The notes beneath the pieces were generated by a model. The model searched no databases. It had not been told where the DNA came from and saw only the letters and a list, made by a program, of their open reading frames with translations. From an uncultured Lachnospiraceae bacterium (lineage in GTDB: Bacteria > Bacillota > Clostridia > Lachnospirales > Lachnospiraceae), in NCBI GenBank assembly GCA_910588755.1, contig CAJUQZ010000040.1, positions 1 to 23,970 on the forward strand: a stretch of DNA of 23,970 nt, read 5' to 3'. The position numbers were made by a program, and so were the translations under genes. Of the stretch, positions 14,905 through 22,372 are shown piece after piece; within the stretch, counting starts at the first letter, position 1; each line of letters starts with the position of its first letter.

Positions 14905-15801
14905 TCAGTCGATGACCTTAATTTTCGCATTTTCCTTTTCCGGAATACGCGCTCCTTCTATAAAAATACTGTCTGTCGTGTAAATCTGCCGGATGCTGTC
15001 GCAGCTGCAGAGTTTACCCTTCAATGCATTCTCCTCACAGTGACTCACAAACAGGTAAATATCCGCCGCTCCCAGCGCTTTTAAGGCCTCTTCCGAATGG
15101 AGAAATGTCCCGCCATAGGAACAGATATCGTCCACGATCAGCACATCGCTTCCGGCAATCAGCTCCGTCTCCCCGGCAACGGAAAGACCCTTGATCTCTC
15201 CTGTGCTCCAGTCCCGCTTCTTGATGCCAAAGCAATAAGGAAGTGCGATCATACCGCTGTAGCGCTTTCCGGCGCCCTCGTCGGGGTAGAACATCAGCGG
15301 TTTTTTCCCTGTGTCCTGCTCAATTTTGCCGATGACTTTCTCGATATACCGCTGTGGGGTTTCCTGCTTCACTCGGTCAAGCAGCGCCAGACTCACATTG
15401 GAGTGCGCGTCAAGCACCCGCACCTCTGAAAAACCCAGGCTGTTGATGAGCGCAGCAAAATATTTGAGCGTAAACACGTCCTCCGGGTTTTTTACCCTGT
15501 CCTGCCTTGCGTTTGGGATATAGGGCATGTCGAGAACCAGGTTGTCATACCCCGCCTCCCGGATGTGCATTGTGAGGAAATAGAGCGCGAGCAGCTCCTC
15601 GTTGTTCTCATAGTTCCAGCGGATTGTGACTGCGTTTTCTGCCGTCGTATCCTGCTGCGGCGCGCTGGCTGCGCCTGTCATGATTTCGTCTGTTATTTCT
15701 TTGATATTTTCTTGTATGATTTCTCTTATATTTTCTTTTAATAAAAGCGTTCCGTCCGGAAAATGGTTGATATCCACTTTTTTATTGTTTATTCTGATCA
15801 T
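14905..15801 (-). CDS. ribose-phosphate pyrophosphokinase-like protein
   Basis: A 298-residue protein of the PRPP synthetase family. Motifs seen are FPDGTLLLKENI near the N-terminus, NARQDR at 97-102, DAHSN at 131-135, PDEGAGKRY at 173-181 and the PRPP loop VDDICSYGGT at 223-232. It differs from housekeeping Prs: the N-terminal region is shortened, an insertion lies around residues 35-60, and the flexible-loop and Mg-binding histidine segments are altered. A dedicated PRPP supplier for the adjacent phosphoribosyltransferase is the simplest role. ADP-ribose as an alternative acceptor is a speculation treated below. AAAGGAGGGG precedes ATG 15801. It is the second gene of the NAD operon. Confidence 0.88.
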   Translation of the reverse strand: MIRINNKKVDINHFPDGTLLLKENIREIIQENIKEITDEIMTGAASAPQQDTTAENAVTIRWNYENNEELLALYFLTMHIREAGYDNLVLDMPYIPNARQDRVKNPEDVFTLKYFAALINSLGFSEVRVLDAHSNVSLALLDRVKQETPQRYIEKVIGKIEQDTGKKPLMFYPDEGAGKRYSGMIALPYCFGIKKRDWSTGEIKGLSVAGETELIAGSDVLIVDDICSYGGTFLHSEEALKALGAADIYLFVSHCEENALKGKLCSCDSIRQIYTTDSIFIEGARIPEKENAKIKVID

Positions 15802-15873
15802 ATTCCCCTCCTTTGATGCACTTATGCCCAATAGTTACCCTGCCTTTGTCTGTAATCTCCTCATTTTCGCCTT

Positions 15874-16389
15874 TTATACAATCTGTATCTGACACATCTT
15901 CATGGCCTCGAGCGCGTTTGCGTGGCTCTGCGGCGTGACGCCTGCGCAGCACTTTTCTATGACCTGGACGGGAACTTCCGGCATGTTGGCCTTGATCAGC
16001 AGCGCATTGGAGATGACGCAGATGTCCGTGCAGAGCCCGATCAACGTAACGCTTTCGATCTCCTTGTCAGCCTTTAGATACTCCGCGAGCGCGACGGAGC
16101 CAAATGTCGGCTTATCAAATATTTTCATGGCGCCCGTCCTTAACACTTCCAGCTTCCTGTCAAGCTGCCATCCGTCTGTTCCCTCGATGCAGTGCGGCAC
16201 AGGGAGATTTTTGCCCTCCTGCGTCTCCAGATAATCGTCATGGTGCGTATCCCTTGTAAAGATCACTTCCCCGTCAAAGGCGCGGACGGCCTGCGCCACG
16301 TTGTCAACGATGGCGACGGCTTCCATTGTCCCAAGCGCACCGTCGATAAAATCCTTCTGCATATCTACGACTACCAATACTTTCCTCAT
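15874..16389 (-). CDS. nicotinamidase-type cysteine hydrolase
   Basis: A 171-residue isochorismatase-fold protein. The catalytic triad is D9 (VVVDMQKDF), K93 (DKPTFGS) and C124 (LCTDICV). The metal-site residues D47, H49 (TRDTHHDDY) and H66 (VPHCIEGTDGW) fit nicotinamidase (PncA) rather than other isochorismatase-like hydrolases. The reaction would be nicotinamide to nicotinate plus ammonia. The ATG at 16389 has AGAGGGGAG upstream; an in-frame extension to 16425 passes through a perfect hairpin and is not favoured. It is the first gene of the six-gene NAD operon and lies behind a promoter with an overlapping palindrome at 16530-16553. Confidence is high for the fold and good for the substrate. 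Confidence 0.88.
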   Translation of the reverse strand: MRKVLVVVDMQKDFIDGALGTMEAVAIVDNVAQAVRAFDGEVIFTRDTHHDDYLETQEGKNLPVPHCIEGTDGWQLDRKLEVLRTGAMKIFDKPTFGSVALAEYLKADKEIESVTLIGLCTDICVISNALLIKANMPEVPVQVIEKCCAGVTPQSHANALEAMKMCQIQIV

Positions 16390-16403
16390 ACAAACTCCCC
16401 TCT

Positions 16404-16453
16404 GCCCGCCTCTGCGGGCGTACAAACCAGGATGGTGAAATCCCTGATTTCAC
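16404..16453 (-). promoter_or_regulatory. two perfect hairpins in the pncA leader
   Basis: GTGAAATC/GATTTCAC (16435-16442, 16446-16453; 3-base loop) and GCCCGC/GCGGGC (16404-16409, 16414-16419; 4-base loop) sit in tandem. The second ends just before the ribosome site of pncA. No T-run follows either, so they are not typical terminators. They may influence translation or mRNA stability. No known riboswitch was recognised. Confidence 0.5.
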
Positions 16454-16529
16454 ACGAATCCCTTTCCTTTCCAAACTCCTGCGCCACATTGCTCCACAAG
16501 CATAACCAAAAACAATGTTTGAACTTTTC

Positions 16530-16596
16530 TTGTTATTTACTTGATAATAACAATATAGCACACCGTTTTGCTTCTGTCAATTTCTTTATATCAAAA
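16530..16596 (-). promoter_or_regulatory. promoter and palindromic operator of the NAD operon
   Basis: On the minus strand TTGACA (16575-16580), 17 bases, TATATT (16552-16557). A perfect inverted repeat TTGTTATT-N8-AATAACAA (16530-16553) covers the -10 edge and the expected start near 16545, a position suited to a repressor. A TTGATA-type half-site lies upstream of the -35 box (16586-16596). The segment matches the promoter at 22207-22273 without gaps. NrtR is the obvious candidate ligand, but other repressors cannot be excluded. Confidence 0.75.
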
Positions 16597-16676
16597 AGAT
16601 AATAAGATTTATTTCAGAAAAGCGAACGCCGCCAAAACAATCCTGCAAAAAAATTTCAAAATTCACGCCACCCTCT

Positions 16677-16703
16677 TAAATATTCCTGTATTTGAGCCGA
16701 TAA
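16677..16703 (+). promoter_or_regulatory. SigD (sigma-28) flagellar-type promoter
   Basis: TAAA (16677-16680), exactly 15 bases, then GCCGATAA (16696-16703): identical to the sigma-28 consensus. The leader to the FliD-like gene is about 125 bases and contains a perfect 7-bp hairpin TTACCAT-TTT-ATGGTAA (16725-16741). Confidence 0.88.
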
Positions 16704-16837
16704 CATAAATATAATAGAAGGTTCTTACCATTTTATGGTAAATCCACGAAAAGCAATTGATTTTTGAGACATAACGGTATAAAATAATAGTAACAATAAA
16801 TCATATTTTATTTATTAGGTGAAGGAGTGGTGAACGA

Positions 16838-18037
16838 ATGAATTTCTGGAATTCTACAAATTCAATGTTTGGCTCAAACAACTCGACGAACTTATACAGC
16901 CTGTTCTCCGAGAGGGCTTCCATAAAAAACGGTACATACAAGAGACTGCTCAAGTCTTACTTTGGCACAGTGGGCGGTGACTCGGACGGAAATACAACAA
17001 CGAGAAAAAACCGTGGTTCTGACATTATCGACAAGCTGCTCAAGGAGAAGATGTATCCTACCGTTTCTAAGGAGACCAAGGAGGCAAATGCCAACCTGAC
17101 TTCCGGGCTTGGCAGCCTGCAGTCATCTGTTTCCGCACTGCAGAAAGAAAGCACCTACGAGGACACAGAGAATGGCGCTACTGCAGCGGATAAAGTTGTA
17201 GCCGCAGTGAAGTCCTATGTGACCAGCTACAATGACGTTGTGACAGCGTCCAAGAGCTCCACGCTCTCAAACAAGACCGCTTATGTGGCAAATATGATGA
17301 GCACTACCTCGAAGTATGCAAATGAGTTGTCAGAGATAGGTGTCTCCCTCAAGCAGGACGGAACACTCCAGCTTGACGAGACAAAGTTAAAGGCTGCCGA
17401 CATCTCAAAGGTTCAGAAGCTGTTCTCTTCGGATAATATCCAGAGTTACGGCTCAACGATCGCTTCCCGCGTGAAATTTGCAGGCGGCGGTTCGGGCTCT
17501 ACCACAAACAAAACGGACAATAAGACAGATACCAGCACTGATACAAAGAAGCCCGCCATAACAGGCGCTGCTGGTCTTAAGACGGACGGCGAGGCGCTCG
17601 CGTCAAGTGAACTGTTTGCAAAGAGCAAGGATAAGGACGGCAACGAGACCTACAATGTTGACAAGATCCTCTCTACAGCCAAGAGCTTTGTGAGCAATTA
17701 CAACAAAATGTTTGACAATGCTGAATCCAGTGCAAACTCTGGCGTAATCTCAAACCTTGCGTACATCAGGGAGCGCACGAAGAATAACTCCAAGACACTT
17801 GAAGAGTTCGGATTCACCGTGGACAAAAAAGGCCGGATGACACTTGATGAGGACACCTTCAAGAAGGCTGACATGGAAAAAGTGCAGAACTTCTTCAAGG
17901 ATTATGGCTCTTATGTTGCAAGCAACGCATCTCGGGTAAACTACTACATGAACACAAACGCAAACGCAGCCAGCGGCTATACGTCAAAGGCATCCTACAA
18001 CATACCACCTGTCTCTGATTATAGCGCATCAATATAA
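16838..18037 (+). CDS. FliD C-terminal-domain-like protein with duplicated module
   Basis: A 399-residue protein without signal peptide, as is usual for flagellar export substrates. Two related modules, about 86-213 and 245-370, each read AVKSYVTSYND-like or AKSFVSNYNK-like helix, a long helix, then EIGVSLKQDGTLQLDETKL or EFGFTVDKKGRMTLDEDTF, then KVQxxF and a final ASRVxxx helix. This is the pattern of the C-terminal part of FliD (flagellar cap). They are joined by a Ser/Thr/Lys/Asp-rich linker (217-240). The N-terminal FliD region is absent, so it is not a standard cap protein. AAGGAG lies ten bases before ATG 16838. Its sigma-28 promoter places it in the flagellar regulon. No other flagellar gene is in the window. 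Confidence 0.8.
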   Translation: MNFWNSTNSMFGSNNSTNLYSLFSERASIKNGTYKRLLKSYFGTVGGDSDGNTTTRKNRGSDIIDKLLKEKMYPTVSKETKEANANLTSGLGSLQSSVSALQKESTYEDTENGATAADKVVAAVKSYVTSYNDVVTASKSSTLSNKTAYVANMMSTTSKYANELSEIGVSLKQDGTLQLDETKLKAADISKVQKLFSSDNIQSYGSTIASRVKFAGGGSGSTTNKTDNKTDTSTDTKKPAITGAAGLKTDGEALASSELFAKSKDKDGNETYNVDKILSTAKSFVSNYNKMFDNAESSANSGVISNLAYIRERTKNNSKTLEEFGFTVDKKGRMTLDEDTFKKADMEKVQNFFKDYGSYVASNASRVNYYMNTNANAASGYTSKASYNIPPVSDYSASI

Positions 18038-18051
18038 TTATAATGGATTTT

Positions 18052-18081
18052 AAAATGGGTTGAATCATTTCAACCCATTTT
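18052..18081. terminator. bidirectional terminator between convergent genes
   Basis: AAAATGGGTTGAA (18052-18064) and TTCAACCCATTTT (18069-18081) form a perfect 13-bp stem with a TCAT loop. T-rich sequence follows on both strands. The stop codon and last two codons of the kinase gene (to 18070) are inside the stem. Confidence 0.9.
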
Positions 18082-19773
18082 ATATATGTTCTCATCATTG
18101 ACAATCACAAACTGGTTTCTCCTTTTGACCAGCCTGCTGTCATGATTCACCACATCGCACACAAAATCCTTAAATGCAGACTTGATGTAGGAAAACCCCC
18201 TGATTTTTCGGTCCATCGGGATATAGAGCGTGCCATTATCAATGCATGGCCCGCCAAGCGGACACTGGTAAGAAATCTGGTCTGTCTGGTATAACACCCC
18301 TTGTTGATTTAGTATATATGTTCTATCTGTCCCCGCGCTGTCCTTCAATAGCAAGAGCCAACCTGACGCCGCGCTGTCATGGTGAATCCCATAAGAAATG
18401 ACATCCGTGTCATATTTTATCTCCACGTTTGTCCCGCTGACATTCAGGATCAGCTTGCCGCAATAGTAGTTCACGACGCAGTAGCTGCCTGCGTCCACCG
18501 CAAACCAGGCTGTATTACTGCACTTACAGACAGTCCTGATGCTGTTGCCCATCTTCAGGACTGTCATCTCGGTAAACGTATTCTGTCTGGAAATAAAATA
18601 AATATGACTCCCCTCGACGGCAATATGGCTTTTGTGCTTTTTGTCTATTCTGTACTCTTTTTCCGAATAAATCACAAACGCATCGGACAAATCCTCAACG
18701 AGATAACCTTCATCTGTATAATAATACCGCACACCATATTGGTATTTCACACTTTTTCCCTGACGGATATCATTGATCCTCCCATTTTGGTCCAGATAAA
18801 GCGTTTCGTTAAAAACGGTTCGGACCTCCTGTGCGGACAGCAGCGCTAAGATTCTTAATCCGCCCGCAATGCCAAGCAGACGCGGTTTTGTCTGAATCTT
18901 TGCATTGTTGTCGCACAGCGGACACGCGTTATATTTTCCATAATAGTATTCCTTGTCAGCGCTGCAGTACTTGAGATTGCCCATCAAGTCAGAGAGCTCA
19001 CAGGATAGCTCCCTGCTTTTGTTCTGAAAAATATTGTCAAATGCATCAATAAGGGACGGCGAAAGCACCTTCCAGGACCTGATAGTCTTAGGGATCGTGA
19101 CCTGCGGATTATCTATGACGGAAATCCCCTTCTGCATCCGCTCCAAAATGTTTATGTCCGGCTCCATCGTCCCACCAAAAGGGTGAATCCTTGTCAGCAG
19201 CTTCCATGCCAGGACCGCAAAGGAATAGGTATCCGTCCCCGCGTCAAAATCGTTGGCATGCAGTAGCGGATCGCAGAACAAATCCATTGCCACCTCGCAC
19301 CGCTCGTTCTCCACCGACCAACTGTCGCAATCGATCAGGTAGAGATTGAACTGTTCGTCAAACAGAATGTTCTGATCATTCAGATCCCCTATATAAATCT
19401 GGCTGCGGTGGAGCTGCCTGATAATATCCTGCAGCTTTACCAGCACGGATAGGATCTCCTTCATCGTAATGTTGTTTGCTGCAAGGAACTTCCGGTTCGC
19501 AAGCTTTTTGATCTCCTCCCCCTCCACTCTGTTCATGGAAAATCCGATAAATGCACCGCTTCTGTCCGTAACGACCTCCCTTGGGCAGACGGCTTCCCCG
19601 GGAAGCAACCCTGACAGCGCCCGCTGTATGAGCAGCTGCACTTTATTCTGTTTTGACCGCAGGTTCACAGACGGCTTATAAATCTTGACAACCTGCTCAT
19701 GATATTCATAAATCAGTCCCTCGCCGCCCTCCGCCAGCGGCGTCTTTCCCGCACAGTCAAATACAATCGCCAT
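18070..19773 (-). CDS. Ser/Thr protein-kinase-like protein of the TerY-P type
   Basis: A 567-residue protein. The kinase domain (about 10-255) has the glycine loop AEGGEGLIYEY (14-24), K30 in VVKIYKP, the catalytic loop GDLNDQNILF (129-138, in place of HRDLKxxN), and DCD at 148-150 in place of DFG. These variants are usual for the kinases of TerY-P triads. After it come C270 and the pair C284/C287 (ACPLCDN), a likely zinc-binding region. The C-terminal part (about 300-567) is beta-rich with repeated strand pairs, perhaps a propeller-like sensor. No membrane segment is seen. ATG 19773 is chosen because GGGGGG lies 7 bases upstream. It is the last gene of the operon. The kinase call is strong; substrates are unknown. 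Confidence 0.88.
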   Translation of the reverse strand: MAIVFDCAGKTPLAEGGEGLIYEYHEQVVKIYKPSVNLRSKQNKVQLLIQRALSGLLPGEAVCPREVVTDRSGAFIGFSMNRVEGEEIKKLANRKFLAANNITMKEILSVLVKLQDIIRQLHRSQIYIGDLNDQNILFDEQFNLYLIDCDSWSVENERCEVAMDLFCDPLLHANDFDAGTDTYSFAVLAWKLLTRIHPFGGTMEPDINILERMQKGISVIDNPQVTIPKTIRSWKVLSPSLIDAFDNIFQNKSRELSCELSDLMGNLKYCSADKEYYYGKYNACPLCDNNAKIQTKPRLLGIAGGLRILALLSAQEVRTVFNETLYLDQNGRINDIRQGKSVKYQYGVRYYYTDEGYLVEDLSDAFVIYSEKEYRIDKKHKSHIAVEGSHIYFISRQNTFTEMTVLKMGNSIRTVCKCSNTAWFAVDAGSYCVVNYYCGKLILNVSGTNVEIKYDTDVISYGIHHDSAASGWLLLLKDSAGTDRTYILNQQGVLYQTDQISYQCPLGGPCIDNGTLYIPMDRKIRGFSYIKSAFKDFVCDVVNHDSRLVKRRNQFVIVNDENIYKMG

Positions 19774-19871
19774 ATTCATTCCCCCCATTCAATGACCAGG
19801 CTGTATCAAGATTAAAAGTAATCGCTGAACAGGTCCCGCCTCAACTCCTGTAAAATCAAGGAATTTGGCAC
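19774..19871. other. 83-98 base spacer within the triad operon
   Basis: Between the PP2C stop (19872) and the kinase start (19773). It contains the kinase ribosome site. I see no terminator with a T-run and no clear promoter, so cotranscription is likely. Confidence 0.4.
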
Positions 19872-20507
19872 CTAAAACACGATTGTGATATCGTCCTGAA
19901 ACAGCTTCTGGCTGCGGTTGATCAGCCGTTTGACTTTCACGTCTCTACCCGATTGCAGCGATTCGATAAACGCAATCTTCAGCGCCTCATTATCGGACTG
20001 CACCAGATACCGCAGCCCGTCAGACGCCACCCCTATGTTTTTGTACTCTTTTTTGGCATAATCGCGCACGGTGAAGCCAACGCCGTCCTGATAGAATGTG
20101 AGCTGGTCCGCACTGCAATAATTATACGCATAATATTTCGGATATTCGCCGTCACTTAGCTCCTCAAAAGTGATATGCCCCTCTGTATCCTCCAGTATGA
20201 TATAGCCGTCCCCGCAGCAGGATGCCCTGAAAAAGTCCTCATACTCCTCGACCTGCAAAATCGTAAAGCACAGATAGTCCCTGATCGACGACGGTGACTG
20301 CCCGAAAAGACTGACCAGCCGCTTAAAAATCTGTTTCGTGCTGCATCCCAGCCCTGACAGATGACAGTATATTTTCACCCCAACCTCACTGTGCGCGCCT
20401 TCCGAACAGCCGTCGCACACTACCTTCCGATTCCCTTTTTCATATCCATAATCCTGACAGTTCTGCCCGTATGCAAGGTGCTGCGCACCGATTTTATTGA
20501 CAAACAT
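19872..20507 (-). CDS. PP2C-like protein phosphatase of the TerY-P type
   Basis: A 211-residue protein with divergent PP2C motifs in order: NCQDYGYEK (16-24), VVCDGCSEGAHSEVG (29-43) with the metal Asp, CGDGYIILED in the middle, GVASDGLRYL near 165, and the terminal FQDDITIVF with the last metal-site Asp pair. Such phosphatases remove phosphate from Ser/Thr and probably oppose the kinase encoded downstream. It is shorter than typical PP2C domains (~250), as in other triad phosphatases. GGGGGG lies five bases before ATG 20507, and only 14 bases separate it from the vWA gene. Confidence 0.87.
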   Translation of the reverse strand: MFVNKIGAQHLAYGQNCQDYGYEKGNRKVVCDGCSEGAHSEVGVKIYCHLSGLGCSTKQIFKRLVSLFGQSPSSIRDYLCFTILQVEEYEDFFRASCCGDGYIILEDTEGHITFEELSDGEYPKYYAYNYCSADQLTFYQDGVGFTVRDYAKKEYKNIGVASDGLRYLVQSDNEALKIAFIESLQSGRDVKVKRLINRSQKLFQDDITIVF

Positions 20508-20521
20508 GGATACCCCCCTTT

Positions 20522-21205
20522 TTATATCTGGAAAAAATCCTCCCCGTCCGCAACGACTGATTTTGAGGATTCAATAACAGACTTTGACAGGCAGTCAAAT
20601 GCCCTGCGAAGCTCGCCCGCCGAGCTTGTGACATCGAGGATGTTTCGGAATCCCAGCGCTTTTGCCTCCTTTGCCGCCTCGCCGCCAAAACTGATAAACG
20701 CTGTCGTGATCTCCTCGTCGTTTAAGTAGTCCACACACTTTTTCGCCTCGCCAAAGCTGTTTTTGGACGCATTGTCCAGCCCGTCGCTGAATACTGCAAA
20801 CACCGCCTTTACGCGCACACCCTGGTCCTTCAGGTAACGCCTGTAGTCCCGCAGCTTTGATGTGCCCTCCGTGACTGCATCGTACATGGCCGTGCAGCCG
20901 CCAGCCCTGAATGACGTATCAAACTCACTGATCCGTTTGTATCCGCCAATGGTGATCGCATCCTCAAAATCCGCCCGCGCGACCAGGATCTCATCAGCCT
21001 CCTTCGAGTTGGCCAGCGCGTCCTTGAACGCCAGAAGGCTCTGCTTCATGTCGCTGTGGAAAGCGTCCATAGAGCCTGACTGGTCGATTCCCAGAAACAT
21101 AAGGTTAATGTTCTCGCTGTCAATCTCCTCGACAGACGTATTCTCAAGCTCGATTTCCTCAAGACCGTCGATTTCCAATTCTATCGCATTGTTGTATCCG
21201 CTCAT
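20522..21205 (-). CDS. vWA-domain protein (TerY-like)
   Basis: A 227-residue protein. After an acidic N-terminus (1-32), a von Willebrand A domain has a complete MIDAS metal site: DQSGSM at 41-46, the threonine in GGCTAMYDA, and the aspartate in FSDGLDN. TerY proteins have this layout. In the TerY-P triad the vWA protein is thought to act as phospho-regulated scaffold. The C-terminal segment (SVIESSKSVVADGEDFFQ) may be flexible. AGGAGGG precedes ATG 21205. It is second in the operon, between the cysteine hydrolase and the phosphatase. Confidence 0.9.
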   Translation of the reverse strand: MSGYNNAIELEIDGLEEIELENTSVEEIDSENINLMFLGIDQSGSMDAFHSDMKQSLLAFKDALANSKEADEILVARADFEDAITIGGYKRISEFDTSFRAGGCTAMYDAVTEGTSKLRDYRRYLKDQGVRVKAVFAVFSDGLDNASKNSFGEAKKCVDYLNDEEITTAFISFGGEAAKEAKALGFRNILDVTSSAGELRRAFDCLSKSVIESSKSVVADGEDFFQI

Positions 21206-21266
21206 GATATTTCCCTCCTATTTTCACCAAAACTGCCAGAAATCCCTGTTTGAAGACTACGGTTTC

Positions 21267-22178
21267 TCACGACAGTATCCTATCTGTACTCTTTACTATA
21301 TTTACCTGATACTTTTTCTTAAAATCCGCAAAGGTCTGGTCTGTCGCTGCCTCAAAACCCGGAATTGGCGACATGCAGTCCTCAAGAATGTAAATCTTGT
21401 GCGTGATTTCCGGTCTGGTCTCATAGTATTCCAACATCTGCCTGATGCTCTCTAACACGCAGTGACTCTTGGCCTCGCCTGCAATCACAATTTTGTCATA
21501 GTGCTCGATCTTGTTGAGAAAATCCAGATTAATATACCCCTTTGTGTCGTACTCCGGCCTGATCACACCGTACATTTCCGAGAGCGGATCCTGTCCTTTG
21601 ACAAGCCGCTGCACGACGGCCTTCTTGGCGACAGAGTGGAAATAGACCATATTGGAAAACTGGTTTTCGAGCGCACAGCCAAACGTGCCCTGAATGCAGT
21701 GGTATGGCCAGATACACAGCGTCTTTTTTCCATCCTGCTCCAAATGCGCTACATAATCCCGCGAGGCAATCGGATTGATGACGGCCCTCCACCGCCCGCT
21801 GTCCAGATCTGCCAACGTGATCGCCGTGTACGGCGCCGGATTGCTGCCGTTCTCGTCGATCCACCAGCAGGGGTGAAAGATCTGATGCGGTGCGTGCGTG
21901 TCGATCGACACCGCGATGTTTGATATCTGGTCCATATGATCATAGAGAAACCGTGTCATGCGCGCCACATCCCCGTGCGCGCCGGGAACCCCCAAAGCCC
22001 CATTGTCCATAAAATCCTGCTGCACATCGATTCCGATAAACAGGACGCGCTCGCGGTTCTGTTTGGACGGCACCAGCTGCTCGTCGTCTGCCATTTTTAA
22101 GATTGCGTTGAGCGCAATCGGGTTCTCCGCATTTCCGATCGCATTGACATTCACGATATCTGTATAGTTCGTCTTCAT
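21267..22178 (-). CDS. large nicotinamidase-like cysteine hydrolase
   Basis: A 303-residue isochorismatase-fold protein, clearly longer than PncA. Visible are D51 (GIDVQQDFMDNGALGVPGA), a metal motif D93-x-H95 with further histidines (DTHAPHQIFHP), H160 in WPYHCIQGTFGCAL, and C240 in AGEAKSHCV. The N-terminal extension (1-45) and an insert around 105-145 distinguish it from the 171-residue paralogue at 15874-16389. Nicotinamide or a related amide is the likely substrate, but not proven. GGGAGGG precedes ATG 22178. The promoter at 22207-22273 is nearly identical to that of the NAD operon. It heads the operon that continues into the vWA, PP2C and kinase genes, with 61 bases to the next start codon. 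Confidence 0.85.
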   Translation of the reverse strand: MKTNYTDIVNVNAIGNAENPIALNAILKMADDEQLVPSKQNRERVLFIGIDVQQDFMDNGALGVPGAHGDVARMTRFLYDHMDQISNIAVSIDTHAPHQIFHPCWWIDENGSNPAPYTAITLADLDSGRWRAVINPIASRDYVAHLEQDGKKTLCIWPYHCIQGTFGCALENQFSNMVYFHSVAKKAVVQRLVKGQDPLSEMYGVIRPEYDTKGYINLDFLNKIEHYDKIVIAGEAKSHCVLESIRQMLEYYETRPEITHKIYILEDCMSPIPGFEAATDQTFADFKKKYQVNIVKSTDRILS

Positions 22179-22206
22179 GAAAATCCCTCCCTGTATTTGA
22201 TATTTG

Positions 22207-22273
22207 TTATTATTCATTTGATAATAAGACTATAACACACCAGGAAGAATGTGTCAATATCTTTTTATCAAAA
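22207..22273 (-). promoter_or_regulatory. promoter and operator of the hydrolase/TerY-P operon
   Basis: On the minus strand TTGACA (22252-22257), 17 bases, TATAGT (22229-22234). The palindrome TTATTAT-N7-ATAATAA (22207-22227) covers the start region. A TTGATA-type half-site lies upstream of -35 (22264-22273). It aligns gap-free with 16530-16596. Confidence 0.75.
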
Positions 22274-22308
22274 TAATCAAAAGAATATGGCAGGCATTTA
22301 TCTTATAC

Positions 22309-22343
22309 AAAAAAAAACAGCTGCCACACTTTCGTGTAGCAGC
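22309..22343 (-). terminator. intrinsic terminator after the alpha-glucosidase gene
   Basis: On the minus strand GCTGCTACAC pairs with GTGTGGCAGC (one T-G pair) around a GAAA tetraloop, followed by TG and nine T (22309-22317). It lies 30 bases after the stop codon. Confidence 0.93.
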
Positions 22344-22372
22344 CATTCACCTTCTCTATCCTCTTATCATCG

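Noticed and set aside
16304..16561. Minus-strand frame of 85 codons in the pncA leader
   Set aside because: It overlaps pncA in another frame, has no ribosome site and a very basic chance-like composition. The leader hairpins explain the sequence better.
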